The notes under the pieces: generated by a model
Told to the model about the DNA's origin: nothing
The model's database searches: none
The model's input: the letters and a program-made list of their open reading frames with translations, nothing else
In this document: positions 52,130-60,272 of the stretch, in pieces
Layout: each line of letters begins with the position of its first letter
Position numbering within the stretch: position 1 is the first letter of the stretch
DNA from: Mesorhizobium sp. Root102
Lineage (GTDB): Bacteria; Pseudomonadota; Alphaproteobacteria; Rhizobiales; Rhizobiaceae
Reading direction: 5' to 3'
DNA length: 64,000 bases
Assembly (NCBI RefSeq): GCF_001425625.1
Contig: NZ_LMCP01000034.1
Location: forward strand, 142,551 to 206,550
Made by a program: the position numbers and the translations under genes

Positions 52130-52453
52130 TGGTCGTCGCATCGCCGGCGCGTGAGGCAAGCGGCAAGGGAGAAAATGGCCCGGCGGCCAGGTGCAAAGGG
52201 AGGCACGCCGGGCTCGGCCGACTTCTGGCGGTCGCCGACCGATTTGTTATATTCGCTATCTCTAATATTAATGCAAGCGCGGTCAAACCTCTTCGGTGGA
52301 TAAAGGCCGTGCACCTCGGGCGTCAGAAGCCAACCTTTCCGGCCGCCACCAGCACCAGCACGACGACCGCTGCGCTCCAGACAGCGGCCGTGGCCAAGGC
52401 TCTTCCGTTCGGCCGAAACCTGCGGTGCGCCTCGGCGGCAATTTCGACATCGC
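52130..52453. other. Intergenic stretch with one uncertain small membrane frame
   Basis: 324 bp. A minus-strand frame ending at 52323 carries a plausible single-membrane segment (ALATAAVWSAAVVVLVLVAA), but its only start codons lie inside the opposing frame of the 52454 gene, so I do not annotate it. Confidence 0.4.
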
Positions 52454-52720
52454 TCAGAAGCGGCCGGAGTTGCAGATGCGCACCTTCTTGATCACCCAAT
52501 GGTGGTGGCGCCATTGCTTCTTCACGTTCACGAAGCAATGCCGGTTGTGATGCCTGCGCCAGTAATGCTCGCGGTCGTGATGCCGGCGCCAATTATGCCG
52601 GCCCATGCCGTTATTGCCGTTGTCGGTCGTGATGACGAGGCTGGCGGCTTGCGCCGGAGCGACGATGGTGGGTGACACGACGGAGATGGCGACAAGGGCC
52701 GAAAGAATGAAGTTCTTCAC
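52454..52720 (-). CDS. Small secreted histidine-rich protein (88 aa)
   Basis: GTG 52720 after GAGGAGAATCTATA. Signal peptide (FILSALVAISVVSPTIVAPA, cleaved near AQA), then a His/Arg-rich basic body (RRHHDREHYWRRHHNRH, VKKQWRHHHWVIKKV) with one Cys pair. Could bind metal or polyanions; not shown. An EcfG-type promoter lies 33 nt upstream. Confidence 0.75.
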   Translation of the reverse strand: MKNFILSALVAISVVSPTIVAPAQAASLVITTDNGNNGMGRHNWRRHHDREHYWRRHHNRHCFVNVKKQWRHHHWVIKKVRICNSGRF

Positions 52721-52753
52721 TATAGATTCTCCTCTATTAGTCATGCTTACGCT

Positions 52754-52778
52754 AATCCGAAAGACGGCTGCTTGTTCC
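52754..52778 (-). promoter_or_regulatory. EcfG-type promoter (GGAAC-N16-GATT)
   Basis: Minus strand: GGAAC at 52774-52778, GATT at 52754-52757, 33 nt before GTG 52720. Confidence 0.5.
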
Positions 52779-52798
52779 GCCGTGGGGTGCAGACTCGA

Positions 52799-53005
52799 TC
52801 AATTTGCCGCTCTGCCATCCACCGCCTGGATCGATCGGGCCGGCGGGGAAGACTGTGCGCGTTGATCCGACGGCTGCTCGCTGAAGTAGAGCGAACTGCC
52901 CAGGACGAGGAATACGAAGCCCACCGCCATCAATCCGACCATGAGCACGGCGATCGCCGTGCCCGGGCCGTGGCCTGTTTTGATGATGGTGGATCGATGG
53001 GGCAT
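52799..53005 (-). CDS. Small single-pass membrane protein (68 aa)
   Basis: ATG 53005 after GGAGAACACGCA. Sequence MPHRSTIIKTGHGPGTAIAV, then a 20-residue membrane helix and a C-terminal periplasmic or cytoplasmic tail SSLYFSEQPSDQRAQSSP. Start chosen because the upstream frame has no ribosome site and is not protein-like. Consensus EcfG promoter 55 nt upstream. Function unknown. Confidence 0.7.
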   Translation of the reverse strand: MPHRSTIIKTGHGPGTAIAVLMVGLMAVGFVFLVLGSSLYFSEQPSDQRAQSSPPARSIQAVDGRAAN

Positions 53006-53059
53006 TGCGTGTTCTCCGAGTTGGGCGCCGGCTGTTGTCATGCCGGAGCCTTGGCGACA

Positions 53060-53084
53060 AACGACAAGCAGGCCCCGATGTTCC
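53060..53084 (-). promoter_or_regulatory. Consensus EcfG promoter (GGAAC-N16-CGTT)
   Basis: Minus strand: GGAAC 53080-53084, CGTT 53060-53063, 55 nt before ATG 53005. Exact match. Confidence 0.72.
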
Positions 53085-53626
53085 CTTGTCAGGGCTTCAA
53101 TCCAGTCAAAACGGGCTTTTGCTTTTTCCTGTGGGACCAAGGTCTTGGCTGTCGGAGACAAAGGTCCGAGGGGGACCTGTTCGGTTCCGGCAATGTCCAT
53201 TGGACGTTCCATTATTTTAGTGAAAACTGATATATTATCTGGGTGAAGGCCTTAGCCGGCCAAGCGTCTTCGCCCAGGTATTCGGGCATGGAAAATGTGG
53301 TTTTGGCAAGTTTTAAGGCCACGTTGTCACATCTCGGCGGCGACGGGTGGCTCGCGGGGCGGTCTACGTCTCGGCACAGGGCGGGCCGCGGTTCAAACAG
53401 GGTCTTGCCGATAGTCAGGAATTCGAACTTGCAGGACTCGCGCGGGCGAGTGGTGGCGAGATATCATGGTTCCTCACGGGCATGGCGAAGCCGAATTCAC
53501 CACCTTCACATCCATCACGGTCGAACCAGAGTGTCCGCATGCTGGAGACGCCGAAAAAATGACTGGGGCCGCCGCCGATCGCGATGCCTTCGATGATGAG
53601 CAGCGCGGCACGCCCTAGCACCCGGC
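53085..53626. other. Intergenic stretch, no confident gene
   Basis: Contains several weak frames. A plus-strand frame at 53347-53562 (MARGAVYVSAQGGPRFKQGL, Ser/Pro-rich end) is protein-like in places but has no ribosome site; I leave it out. No repeats or hairpins of note. Confidence 0.4.
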
Positions 53627-53908
53627 TCACGTCTCGTCGAACCTACCCTCGCGGGTCGGGTGGCGCTTGATGGCGGCTTCTTCCTCGTCGTCAGGCAGGG
53701 CGTCGTCGCTGTCCTGGTAGGCGTTGTCGTCGTCTTCCTCGGACAGATCGCCATCCTTCTCGAGGCCGTAGCTGATCTCGCCGTCTTCCGACGCGGAGTC
53801 AGGCAAGATTCTGCTTCCCTTGATGGCATCCCAGTCTTGCTGCTGGATGATGGGACCATCGGCTTCTGTGTCGTCGTTGTCGATATCGGGTTTGCTGCGC
53901 GGTGCCAT
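53627..53908 (-). CDS. Small acidic hypothetical protein (93 aa)
   Basis: ATG 53908 after GGAGGCCAGC. Rich in Asp/Glu (DGDLSEEDDDNAYQDSDDAL, then PDDEEEAAIKRHPTREGRF); probably disordered. An EcfG-type promoter (GGAAC-N16-AGTT) lies 35 nt upstream, so a stress-induced role is likely. No family recognised. Confidence 0.7.
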   Translation of the reverse strand: MAPRSKPDIDNDDTEADGPIIQQQDWDAIKGSRILPDSASEDGEISYGLEKDGDLSEEDDDNAYQDSDDALPDDEEEAAIKRHPTREGRFDET

Positions 53909-53942
53909 GCTGGCCTCCAATCCTTGAAAAGACTGGAGGCGA

Positions 53943-53967
53943 AACTCGGCGTGCCGGCGTTTGTTCC
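53943..53967 (-). promoter_or_regulatory. EcfG-type promoter (GGAAC-N16-AGTT)
   Basis: Minus strand: GGAAC 53963-53967, AGTT 53943-53946, 34 nt before ATG 53908. Same AGTT variant as at the DUF1236 gene. Confidence 0.55.
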
Positions 53968-54015
53968 CTTACCCGCCGGGCAAAGACTGGTTCTGGATTG
54001 CCGACGGACTGGAGA

Positions 54016-54756
54016 TCAGCCCAGCCACCACCACAGCGCCGCAACCACGGCCACAATCGCCGCAATGGTCAGCCCCAGCATGATGTAGGAGCCTTTGATG
54101 ATATCGCGGATGATCTTCTTGATTGTTTCGCGGTCGTTGAGGTTGGGGAAAGGCTCGTTGGGCAGTGCCACGCCGAGGAACTCGCAAAGCGGCACCCAAC
54201 CTTCGGTCACCTTGTAGATCAGCAGCTTTTGCGGCGGCACCGCTGCCTTCACCTCTTCGATATAGGCGTTGTAGCGCGCCACTGCCTTGGCGCGGTCGTC
54301 CATCACGCCTTTCAGGGTACGGCCCCACACCAGCTTGCGCGACATGTCCCCGAATTTCCGGCCGAAGGGCGTCAGCCATTCCAGGATCTTGAACTGCCAG
54401 ACATTCTCGGTGAAGTAGATCGTGTCGATGGTGCTCTCATACCATGCTTCGGCGCCGCGCGGATGGAGCGTCAGCAAGACCTTTGCATCGGGGTAGGCAG
54501 CCATCAGTTCCTTCCACACGCAACAGCCAGGATTGTCGACCGTGGCCGTATAGTTGGCGAACACACGGTTCCAGTCGTGCTGGCTGCCCGGGGGGCTGTT
54601 GGCCACCTTGCGCCAGAAATCGAGATGGCCCTTGTTGGCCTTGTTCATGATCACTTCCTGCATGTGATAGGATGGCAGGCCGAGCCTGTTCAGCGCGGCA
54701 AAGGTCGACCACGTGCCAGTGCGGCCGAAACCGGCCCCTATCAATTTGAGTGTCAT
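54016..54756 (-). CDS. Sulfotransferase-family protein with C-terminal membrane anchor
   Basis: 246 aa. PAPS-binding loop GAGFGRTGTWS at the N-terminus, LTLHPRGAEAWYEST in mid chain, and a C-terminal hydrophobic helix (LTIAAIVAVVAALWWWLG) not usual for the short family. Similar to the Sulfotransfer_4 type. Transfers sulphate, or a kinase-like variant; acceptor unknown, perhaps a glycan or lipid. Confidence 0.8.
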   Translation of the reverse strand: MTLKLIGAGFGRTGTWSTFAALNRLGLPSYHMQEVIMNKANKGHLDFWRKVANSPPGSQHDWNRVFANYTATVDNPGCCVWKELMAAYPDAKVLLTLHPRGAEAWYESTIDTIYFTENVWQFKILEWLTPFGRKFGDMSRKLVWGRTLKGVMDDRAKAVARYNAYIEEVKAAVPPQKLLIYKVTEGWVPLCEFLGVALPNEPFPNLNDRETIKKIIRDIIKGSYIMLGLTIAAIVAVVAALWWWLG

Positions 54757-54964
54757 TTCCTCATCCCCCGGACCTGTTTTCTTCGCTACCCCAGTCCGTG
54801 AGCATCAAATTGCTCCCGACCAGGCCGGCGCGCAACAAATTTCGAGCGCACGGGCGCCCGATCACATACTTGCGAAGTTGCTAAAATAATGGAACGCTGT
54901 CCGCGGGTAATGGGAATTTGGCAGCGAGTCGTTGGAACCGGGGCGGTTCAACGATTGGGGAACG

Positions 54965-55324
54965 ATGTATTTCGGACAGTTTCTTGTGGGGATGTCGGCC
55001 ACGGCCGTGATTGTCGCGGTCTGGACCTATATGGCCACCGGTTCTTTCTGGGAGGCATTTGCCTGGACGATCGCGACGCTTCTTGTCGTGCAGGTCGGCT
55101 ACTTCGTGCTCGTCGTGAGGCTGATCTTCGGGCGTGCGCCATGCCGCTACCAGCCAGGATCCAGTGGATGCTGTCTCGCCGCTGCATCGCGACGGTGTCT
55201 GGTTTTGAGGTCGGTACTCGGGTTCGATGCGGGATCGATCAGGAATGGCGCTTCCGCTACAAGCCCATCCATTCGCGCGTGCGCCAGGCAAGCCCGGCGA
55301 ACAGCGTCACCAGCGCGATGGTGA
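54965..55324 (+). CDS. ExoX/SyrA-type exopolysaccharide production repressor, possibly with a shifted tail
   Basis: Begins MYFGQFLVGMSATAVIVAVW ... TGSFWEAF ... LLVVQVGYFVLVVRLIFGRA, the two-membrane-helix pattern of small rhizobial EPS repressors (PF11089). The TTGGGGAACG ribosome site is good. After residue ~60 the sequence turns into a Cys/Ser/Arg-rich tail unlike the family, so a frameshift near 55140 is possible and the natural protein may be ~60-90 aa. It would lower EPS output, fitting the EPS locus upstream. Confidence 0.62.
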   Translation: MYFGQFLVGMSATAVIVAVWTYMATGSFWEAFAWTIATLLVVQVGYFVLVVRLIFGRAPCRYQPGSSGCCLAAASRRCLVLRSVLGFDAGSIRNGASATSPSIRACARQARRTASPARW

Positions 55325-55891
55325 CGAATATGAAGGTGAAGGGATGCTTGGTCGAGGCTGTGTGTCAGCGCAAGGCCGCCAAAGGCCGGAACCAGTGCCG
55401 AGGCTTCGCGCTTCCCTGGCGTGACCGGTGAGACTGCCACCTCAGCCGGCGCCGTTTTGGGGCTCGCTCCGCTCCCGGGAAAGCGGGCCTTTTTTTCGTG
55501 GCGCCGGGAAAAGTGGCGGAACGACATTTCGCTCTCAACGTTAGCCAATCCTAAGGTATTGCAGCAATCGACCGCCGCTCTCGATAGAGATTGCGGAGGA
55601 GGTCGATGCGCCGCTCTTTGCGATCGCACCGAGATCGGCTTTCCATTTGGGACATAGCCCCGCCGGATCAAGGTTATAAATCCGAAAAATTATCCGGATT
55701 AGAAATTCATATACAAATCATCAAAAATATTTGGAAATATCTTGGGTCTTTCGCCGAAGCGAGACAATAATATGTGTCGGCGTCCGGCCGATTTTATTTA
55801 TTCGTGTATTCGTAAATTCGAGATGGAACCTCAAGGCAATCATGGAGTTTTCATGCAGGGCGGATTTTCAGATAGCCCTTAGGAGATTGTC
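55325..55891. other. Spacer with a terminator-like hairpin and an AT-rich promoter region
   Basis: A GC-rich hairpin (around 55463-55489) followed by seven T's (55490-55496) ends the ExoX unit. A minus-strand fragment (HPFTFIFVTIALVTLFAGLA at ~55250-55360) looks like part of a lost membrane protein. 55670-55820 is AT-rich. No intact gene. Confidence 0.5.
55825..55849 (+). promoter_or_regulatory. EcfG-type promoter (GGAAC-N16-AGTT)
   Basis: GGAAC 55825-55829, AGTT 55846-55849, 42 nt before ATG 55892. Confidence 0.6.
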
Positions 55892-56194
55892 ATGAAACTT
55901 TATCTTACGAGTGCGGCGGCCGCGGTTGTCCTGATGAGCGGCATTGGTGCGGCGCTGGCGGAAGATGTCATCGTCGTCCAGCCGGAACAGAACACTATCG
56001 TTCGCGAGTACATCAAGAAGGAGCCACTGGCATCGGTGAACCTTCTGGGGGTCGAGCTCAAGCTCGGCTCGCCGGTGCCGGATACGGTCCAACTGCGCGA
56101 AGTGCCCAACGTCAAGTACCGCGTCGCCGTCATCAATGACCAGACTGTCCTGGTCGATCCCGAGACCCATCAGATCGTCGAAGTCCTGAACTAA
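55892..56194 (+). CDS. DUF1236 secreted protein
   Basis: 100 aa: signal peptide (LYLTSAAAAVVLMSGIGAAL, cleaved near ALA-ED), then the DUF1236 strand pattern ending LREVPNVKYRVAVINDQTVL and VDPETHQIVEVL. Periplasmic, function unknown; widespread in Rhizobiales. A stress-type promoter and a clear terminator bracket it as a single-gene unit. Confidence 0.9.
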   Translation: MKLYLTSAAAAVVLMSGIGAALAEDVIVVQPEQNTIVREYIKKEPLASVNLLGVELKLGSPVPDTVQLREVPNVKYRVAVINDQTVLVDPETHQIVEVLN

Positions 56195-56223
56195 GAGTCA
56201 CCGCGTCAAACTTACCTTGGGAA

Positions 56224-56265
56224 AAACCCGCCTCCGACGTCGCGTCGGTGGCGGGTTTCTTTTTG
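56224..56265 (+). terminator. Rho-independent terminator of the DUF1236 gene
   Basis: AAACCCGCC (56224-56232) / GGCGGGTTT (56250-56258) stem followed by CTTTTT. Confidence 0.85.
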
Positions 56266-56406
56266 AGGCCGGGTCTTGGCCCATTCGGCGCAAGCGCATC
56301 GGGCTGGCAAAGTCGTCCGCCAGGGTGCAGGGTCTTGCGAAACGTTCGCAAGCCGGCATATGTCGATGTGCAGCCGGCCTTTCGGCCGAGACCTGAAAGC
56401 CCTTCG

Positions 56407-57201
56407 ATGACCATCCCGCCCATCGAAACTGCCCGCGATGACGCACCCCGCACCCTGCTTCTGCTTGGCAGCGCGCCCGACGCGGTGCGTTGCGAGCCCT
56501 GGCCGAAGCAGGCGTTCAGCCGGATCGTCGCCATCAACAATGCTTGGCGGGTGCGCCCCGACTGGGATTTCCTCGTTCATGCCGGCGATTTCCCGTCGGA
56601 CCGGCTGCCCCAAGACGCGACCTTGCGACAGGCTCGGATATTCAGCGCCACGCAGTATGTTCCGGCGCAGAACGCCTTCGGTGGCTTCGTCTATGCCGGC
56701 GCCACCATGGCGCTGACCGCTGCATACTGGACCATTCACAGCCAGAAGCCCGATGTGCTGGCATTCCTGGGCTGCGACATGATCTACGACCGTCCCGACA
56801 AGACGCATTTTTACGGCATCGGCCGTCCCGACCCGCTGCGCGACGACGTCACCCTGCGCAATCTCGAGGCCAAGTCGGCGCGCCTGCTTGTTCAGGCGCT
56901 GAAGCACGGCTGCCTGTGCATCAATCTGTCCGACCTGCCGCGCAGCCGGCTGGTCTTTCCCAGGCTCGCCTTCGACGAGCTTGGCGGCCTTTCGCTCACG
57001 CGGATTGCCGACATGAAGGCGGACATTCTTGGCAGCATCCGGCTCGACAAGGCCGAAAGAGCCGAGGAGATCGAGAGGGACCTCGGCTATTTCTACGAGG
57101 ACGGCATGTACTGGAACCATCTCGACGAGATCGACGAGACGTTTCTTGCCGACATTGACGGGCTGTGGATGTCGGCCGTCGAGCAGAGGCGGACGGGTTG
57201 A
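56407..57201 (+). CDS. Hypothetical protein, Rossmann-like (DUF115-type)
   Basis: 264 aa from ATG 56407. N-terminal LLLLGSAPDAVR is a Rossmann-type nucleotide or sugar-nucleotide loop; FLGCDMIYDR and ATMALTAAYW follow. Resembles glycosyl-modifying or motility-associated proteins with the LGxGPS loop, but no family can be fixed. No membrane segment or signal. Alone on its strand between unrelated genes. Confidence 0.6.
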   Translation: MTIPPIETARDDAPRTLLLLGSAPDAVRCEPWPKQAFSRIVAINNAWRVRPDWDFLVHAGDFPSDRLPQDATLRQARIFSATQYVPAQNAFGGFVYAGATMALTAAYWTIHSQKPDVLAFLGCDMIYDRPDKTHFYGIGRPDPLRDDVTLRNLEAKSARLLVQALKHGCLCINLSDLPRSRLVFPRLAFDELGGLSLTRIADMKADILGSIRLDKAERAEEIERDLGYFYEDGMYWNHLDEIDETFLADIDGLWMSAVEQRRTG

Positions 57202-57259
57202 CGCCGCCGACCTCCTCGCAGGAGAGGGAGGTCGGCAGCGCTAGATCTAGCCGGTCAGC

Positions 57260-58126
57260 TCACTCGGCGGCCAGCTTGTCTTGCGTGTTCGTGTCGAAGT
57301 CGCTGGCGTCGTGGCGCTCATGCAGTTGCAGGGCCGGTTCGCCGAAGGCGCGGTTGACCATGCGGCCGCGCTTGACCGCCGGGCGGGCGTCGATCGCCTT
57401 CGCCCAGCGCTGCACATGCTTGTACTCCTGCACGGACAGGAACTCGGCGGAATCATTGTACATACGGCCGAGCGCCAGCCCGCCATACCAGGGCCACACC
57501 GCCATGTCGGCGATGGAGTAGTCCTTGCCGCCGAGATATTCGGTCTCGGCAAGCCGACGGTCGAGCACGTCCATCTGGCGCTTCACCTCCATCGAGAAGC
57601 GGTCGATGGCGTATTCGAACTTCTCCGGCGCATAGGCGTAGAAATGGCCGAAGCCGCCGCCCAGATACGGCGCCGAGCCCATCTGCCAGAATAGCCAGGA
57701 CAGCACCTCGGCGCGGGCCGGCTGCTCGCTGGGAAGGAATTCGCCGAATTTTTCGGCGAGATAGACCAGGATCGAACCGGATTCGAAGATGCGCACCGGC
57801 GTCTTGCCGCTGCGGTCCATCAAGGCGGGGATCTTGGAGTTGGGGTTGACCTCGACGAAGCCGCTGCCGAACTGGTCGCCATCGTTGATCCTGATCAGCC
57901 AAGCATCGTATTCGGCGCCCTTGTGGCCGCGAGCCAGAAGCTCCTCCAGCATGACCGTCACCTTGACGCCATTCGGCGTCGCCAGCGAATAGAGCTGCAG
58001 CGGATGCTTGCCGATGGGCAGTTCCTTGTCATGGGTGGGGCCGGCGATCGGCCGGTTGATGCTGGCAAAGGCGCCGCCACTCGGCTTGTTCCAGGTCCAT
58101 ACTTTCGGCGGGGTGTATGCGGTCAT
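57260..58126 (-). CDS. Glutathione S-transferase, YghU-like
   Basis: 288 aa from ATG 58126 (GAGGCCCCGCG upstream). Thioredoxin-fold N-terminus LYSLATPNGVKVTVMLEELL, with NPNSKIPALMD and FESGSILVYLAEKFGEF; all-helical C-terminus DYSIADMAVWPWYGGLALG. YghU-type enzymes act as disulfide reductases with glutathione. Longer N-terminus than typical GSTs, as in YghU. Confidence 0.92.
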   Translation of the reverse strand: MTAYTPPKVWTWNKPSGGAFASINRPIAGPTHDKELPIGKHPLQLYSLATPNGVKVTVMLEELLARGHKGAEYDAWLIRINDGDQFGSGFVEVNPNSKIPALMDRSGKTPVRIFESGSILVYLAEKFGEFLPSEQPARAEVLSWLFWQMGSAPYLGGGFGHFYAYAPEKFEYAIDRFSMEVKRQMDVLDRRLAETEYLGGKDYSIADMAVWPWYGGLALGRMYNDSAEFLSVQEYKHVQRWAKAIDARPAVKRGRMVNRAFGEPALQLHERHDASDFDTNTQDKLAAE

Positions 58127-58359
58127 CGCGGGGCCTCGTGTTCGGGGGGCTTGTGGAAAGGATGGGCAGGTCCATCTAAAGCTAGGGTTGCGGATGGGGA
58201 AGTTCAACTTGCGTTGAACTATTGTTTTATGCCGCCGCTGCACGGACCTTCTACTGCGTAGGGGATGAGGTCAGCACCCACCCCCCTTGCACCATCTCGC
58301 ATGCGGCATACGTATAAGAGACATCGCCTCGCCAGAGCATTGCATCGCAGGACAAACGC

Positions 58360-59265
58360 ATGACCATCAATCCCAATCCGCGCTCGGTCGTTGCCGTGCG
58401 GGCCACTGTTCCGGAAGATGCCTTTACGGCCGGGGCGCTCGGCACGCTCAGGGAAGGCAGCGGCGTCGTCATTCGCACTGACGGGCTGGTGCTGACCATC
58501 GGCTATCTCATCACCGAAGCGGAAGAGGTCTGGCTGACCAGCCATGATGGCCGCGTCATCCCCGCGCACGCGCTTGCCTATGACCAGGAATCGGGCTTCG
58601 GCCTGGTGCAGGCGCTGGCGCCGCTCGGCCTGCCGGCGGTGGCGCTGGGCGATGCCGGCAAGGCCAGGATCGGCGACGCCGTGGTGCTGGCCGACGGCAT
58701 CGGCCAATCCGTGCAGGCCAGGATCGTCACCAAGCAGGAATTCGCCGGCTACTGGGAGTATCTGCTCGACGAGGCGATCTTCATTGCGCCGGCACACCCG
58801 TCCTGGGGCGGCGCCGGGCTGTTCGGCGCCGACGGCTCGCTGCTCGGCATCGGTTCGCTGCGCCTGCAGATGAGTCGCAACGGCGAAGTCGCCGATATCA
58901 ACATGGTGGTGCCGATCGATCTGTTGCCGCCCATTCTCGATGATCTCCTGACACGCGGCCAGGTGGCCAAGCCGCCGCGCCCATGGCTCGGCGCCTTGTC
59001 GGCCGAAAGCGACGGCAAGGTGGTGGTAATGAGCGTGACCGAAGGCGGCCCGGCGGCCAAGGCCGGCCTGCGCCAGGGCGACATAATTTCCGACATCCGC
59101 GACGGCGCGGTCGATGGGCTGGCCGATTTCTATCGCAAGCTGTGGGAGAGCGGCTCGGCGGGTGCCGAGATCCCGATGCGGGTGCTGCGCGACGGCCGCG
59201 AAACATGGCTGCGCGTCAAATCGGCTGACCGCGGCAGCTTTCTGAAAAAGCCGCAGTTGCAGTAG
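58360..59265 (+). CDS. DegP/HtrA-fold pseudoprotease with PDZ domain
   Basis: 301 aa: trypsin-like fold ~10-200 (GSGVVIRTDGLVLTIGYLI), then PDZ (~205-290; GGPAAKAGLRQGDIISDIRD). The catalytic triad is gone: the His of TNxHV is Tyr49, the Asp is Gly79 (DQESGFGLV), and the Ser of GNSGGPL is Gly150 (HPSWGGAGLF). No signal peptide. Probably a binding or regulatory paralogue of a real HtrA. Divergent from the GST gene. Confidence 0.8.
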   Translation: MTINPNPRSVVAVRATVPEDAFTAGALGTLREGSGVVIRTDGLVLTIGYLITEAEEVWLTSHDGRVIPAHALAYDQESGFGLVQALAPLGLPAVALGDAGKARIGDAVVLADGIGQSVQARIVTKQEFAGYWEYLLDEAIFIAPAHPSWGGAGLFGADGSLLGIGSLRLQMSRNGEVADINMVVPIDLLPPILDDLLTRGQVAKPPRPWLGALSAESDGKVVVMSVTEGGPAAKAGLRQGDIISDIRDGAVDGLADFYRKLWESGSAGAEIPMRVLRDGRETWLRVKSADRGSFLKKPQLQ

Positions 59266-59281
59266 GCTCGTCAGCCACGCG

Positions 59282-60256
59282 ATGCATCCCAGACTGCTCA
59301 AGACCTTCCTGGCGGTGACGCGGAGCCGCAACATCACGCGTGCCGCCGAGGCGGTTCATCTCGCGCAATCGAGCGTCAGCGACCAGATCCAGGCCCTCGA
59401 AGCCGAGCTTGGCGCGACCCTGTTCACGCGCACGAAGTCCGGCCTCGAGCTGACGCCGGCAGGGCTGGCGCTGAAGCCGATAGCCGAAGACCTGTTGCGG
59501 CTCGATGGCGAGGCGCGCGCGGCCGTGCAGGCGGCGGCAGGTTCGACAAGCGGGCAGGTGACCATCGGCGCGCTGGAGACGATCGCGTCCGCCCGGCTGG
59601 CGCCTTGGCTGCCTGGGTTCCAGGCCGGCCATCCGGACATCACCGTGCGGATGAAGGTGGCGGGCAGCGGCGCGCTGCTGCGCCAGCTGGAGGATGGTGA
59701 GATCGATGTCGCGTTCTGCTTCGAGCGCCGCGATGTGGGCAAGAACGCCGCCGATGAACGCTTCGCCAGGCGCATGATAGCGGCCGAACTGCTGGTGCTG
59801 GTCGAAGCTCCGGGGCAGGGCAGCGCAGAGCATGGCCTGGCCACCCTTGCCACAATGCGCTTCGTGGCAACGGAGCCCGGATGCATCTACCGGCATATGT
59901 TCGACACCGCCTTTGCCGAGGTGGGCGTCGTTGCGCCGAAACTTGCCGCCGAAGTCGGCAGCATCGGCGCCATTGCGCGGCTGGTGGCGGCCGGCGCGGG
60001 GCTCGGCCTCGTTCCACGCCTTGCCGTCACGGACGCGATCGCGCGTGGCGACATCGTCGAAATGCCGTGGCCCGGCAGGCTGCGGACGGCGCCGCTCGCG
60101 ATGATCTGGCGACGCCGACGCGTCCAGCCGCCGGCGCTCAAGCAATTGCTCACTGCCGCGCGCGACACGCTGGTGCCGGTCCCGCCGCTCGCCAGGGCTG
60201 GTTCAGGACCTGAATCGGCGAACCGCTCCAAGGCCTTGTTTGCAAACAACTCCTGA
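59282..60256 (+). CDS. LysR-family transcriptional regulator
   Basis: 324 aa: LysR HTH at ~1-60 (FLAVTRSRNITRAAEAVHLA), effector domain from ~90 (VTIGALETIASARLAPWLPG). It may control the neighbouring SDR gene, or the pseudoprotease upstream; no operator was recognised. Stops 17 nt before the convergent SDR gene. Confidence 0.92.
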   Translation: MHPRLLKTFLAVTRSRNITRAAEAVHLAQSSVSDQIQALEAELGATLFTRTKSGLELTPAGLALKPIAEDLLRLDGEARAAVQAAAGSTSGQVTIGALETIASARLAPWLPGFQAGHPDITVRMKVAGSGALLRQLEDGEIDVAFCFERRDVGKNAADERFARRMIAAELLVLVEAPGQGSAEHGLATLATMRFVATEPGCIYRHMFDTAFAEVGVVAPKLAAEVGSIGAIARLVAAGAGLGLVPRLAVTDAIARGDIVEMPWPGRLRTAPLAMIWRRRRVQPPALKQLLTAARDTLVPVPPLARAGSGPESANRSKALFANNS

Positions 60257-60272
60257 CGGAGGCAACGGCGAC

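Noticed and set aside
52323..52592. Small membrane protein on the minus strand
   Set aside because: Plausible membrane segment, but its only start codons lie far inside the neighbouring His-rich gene and no ribosome site is present.
53347..53562. 71-codon plus-strand frame
   Set aside because: No ribosome site, no homology recognised, low-complexity end.
55147..55671. Minus-strand frame with a membrane-like fragment
   Set aside because: The coherent membrane stretch is in a different frame from the rest; a remnant at best.
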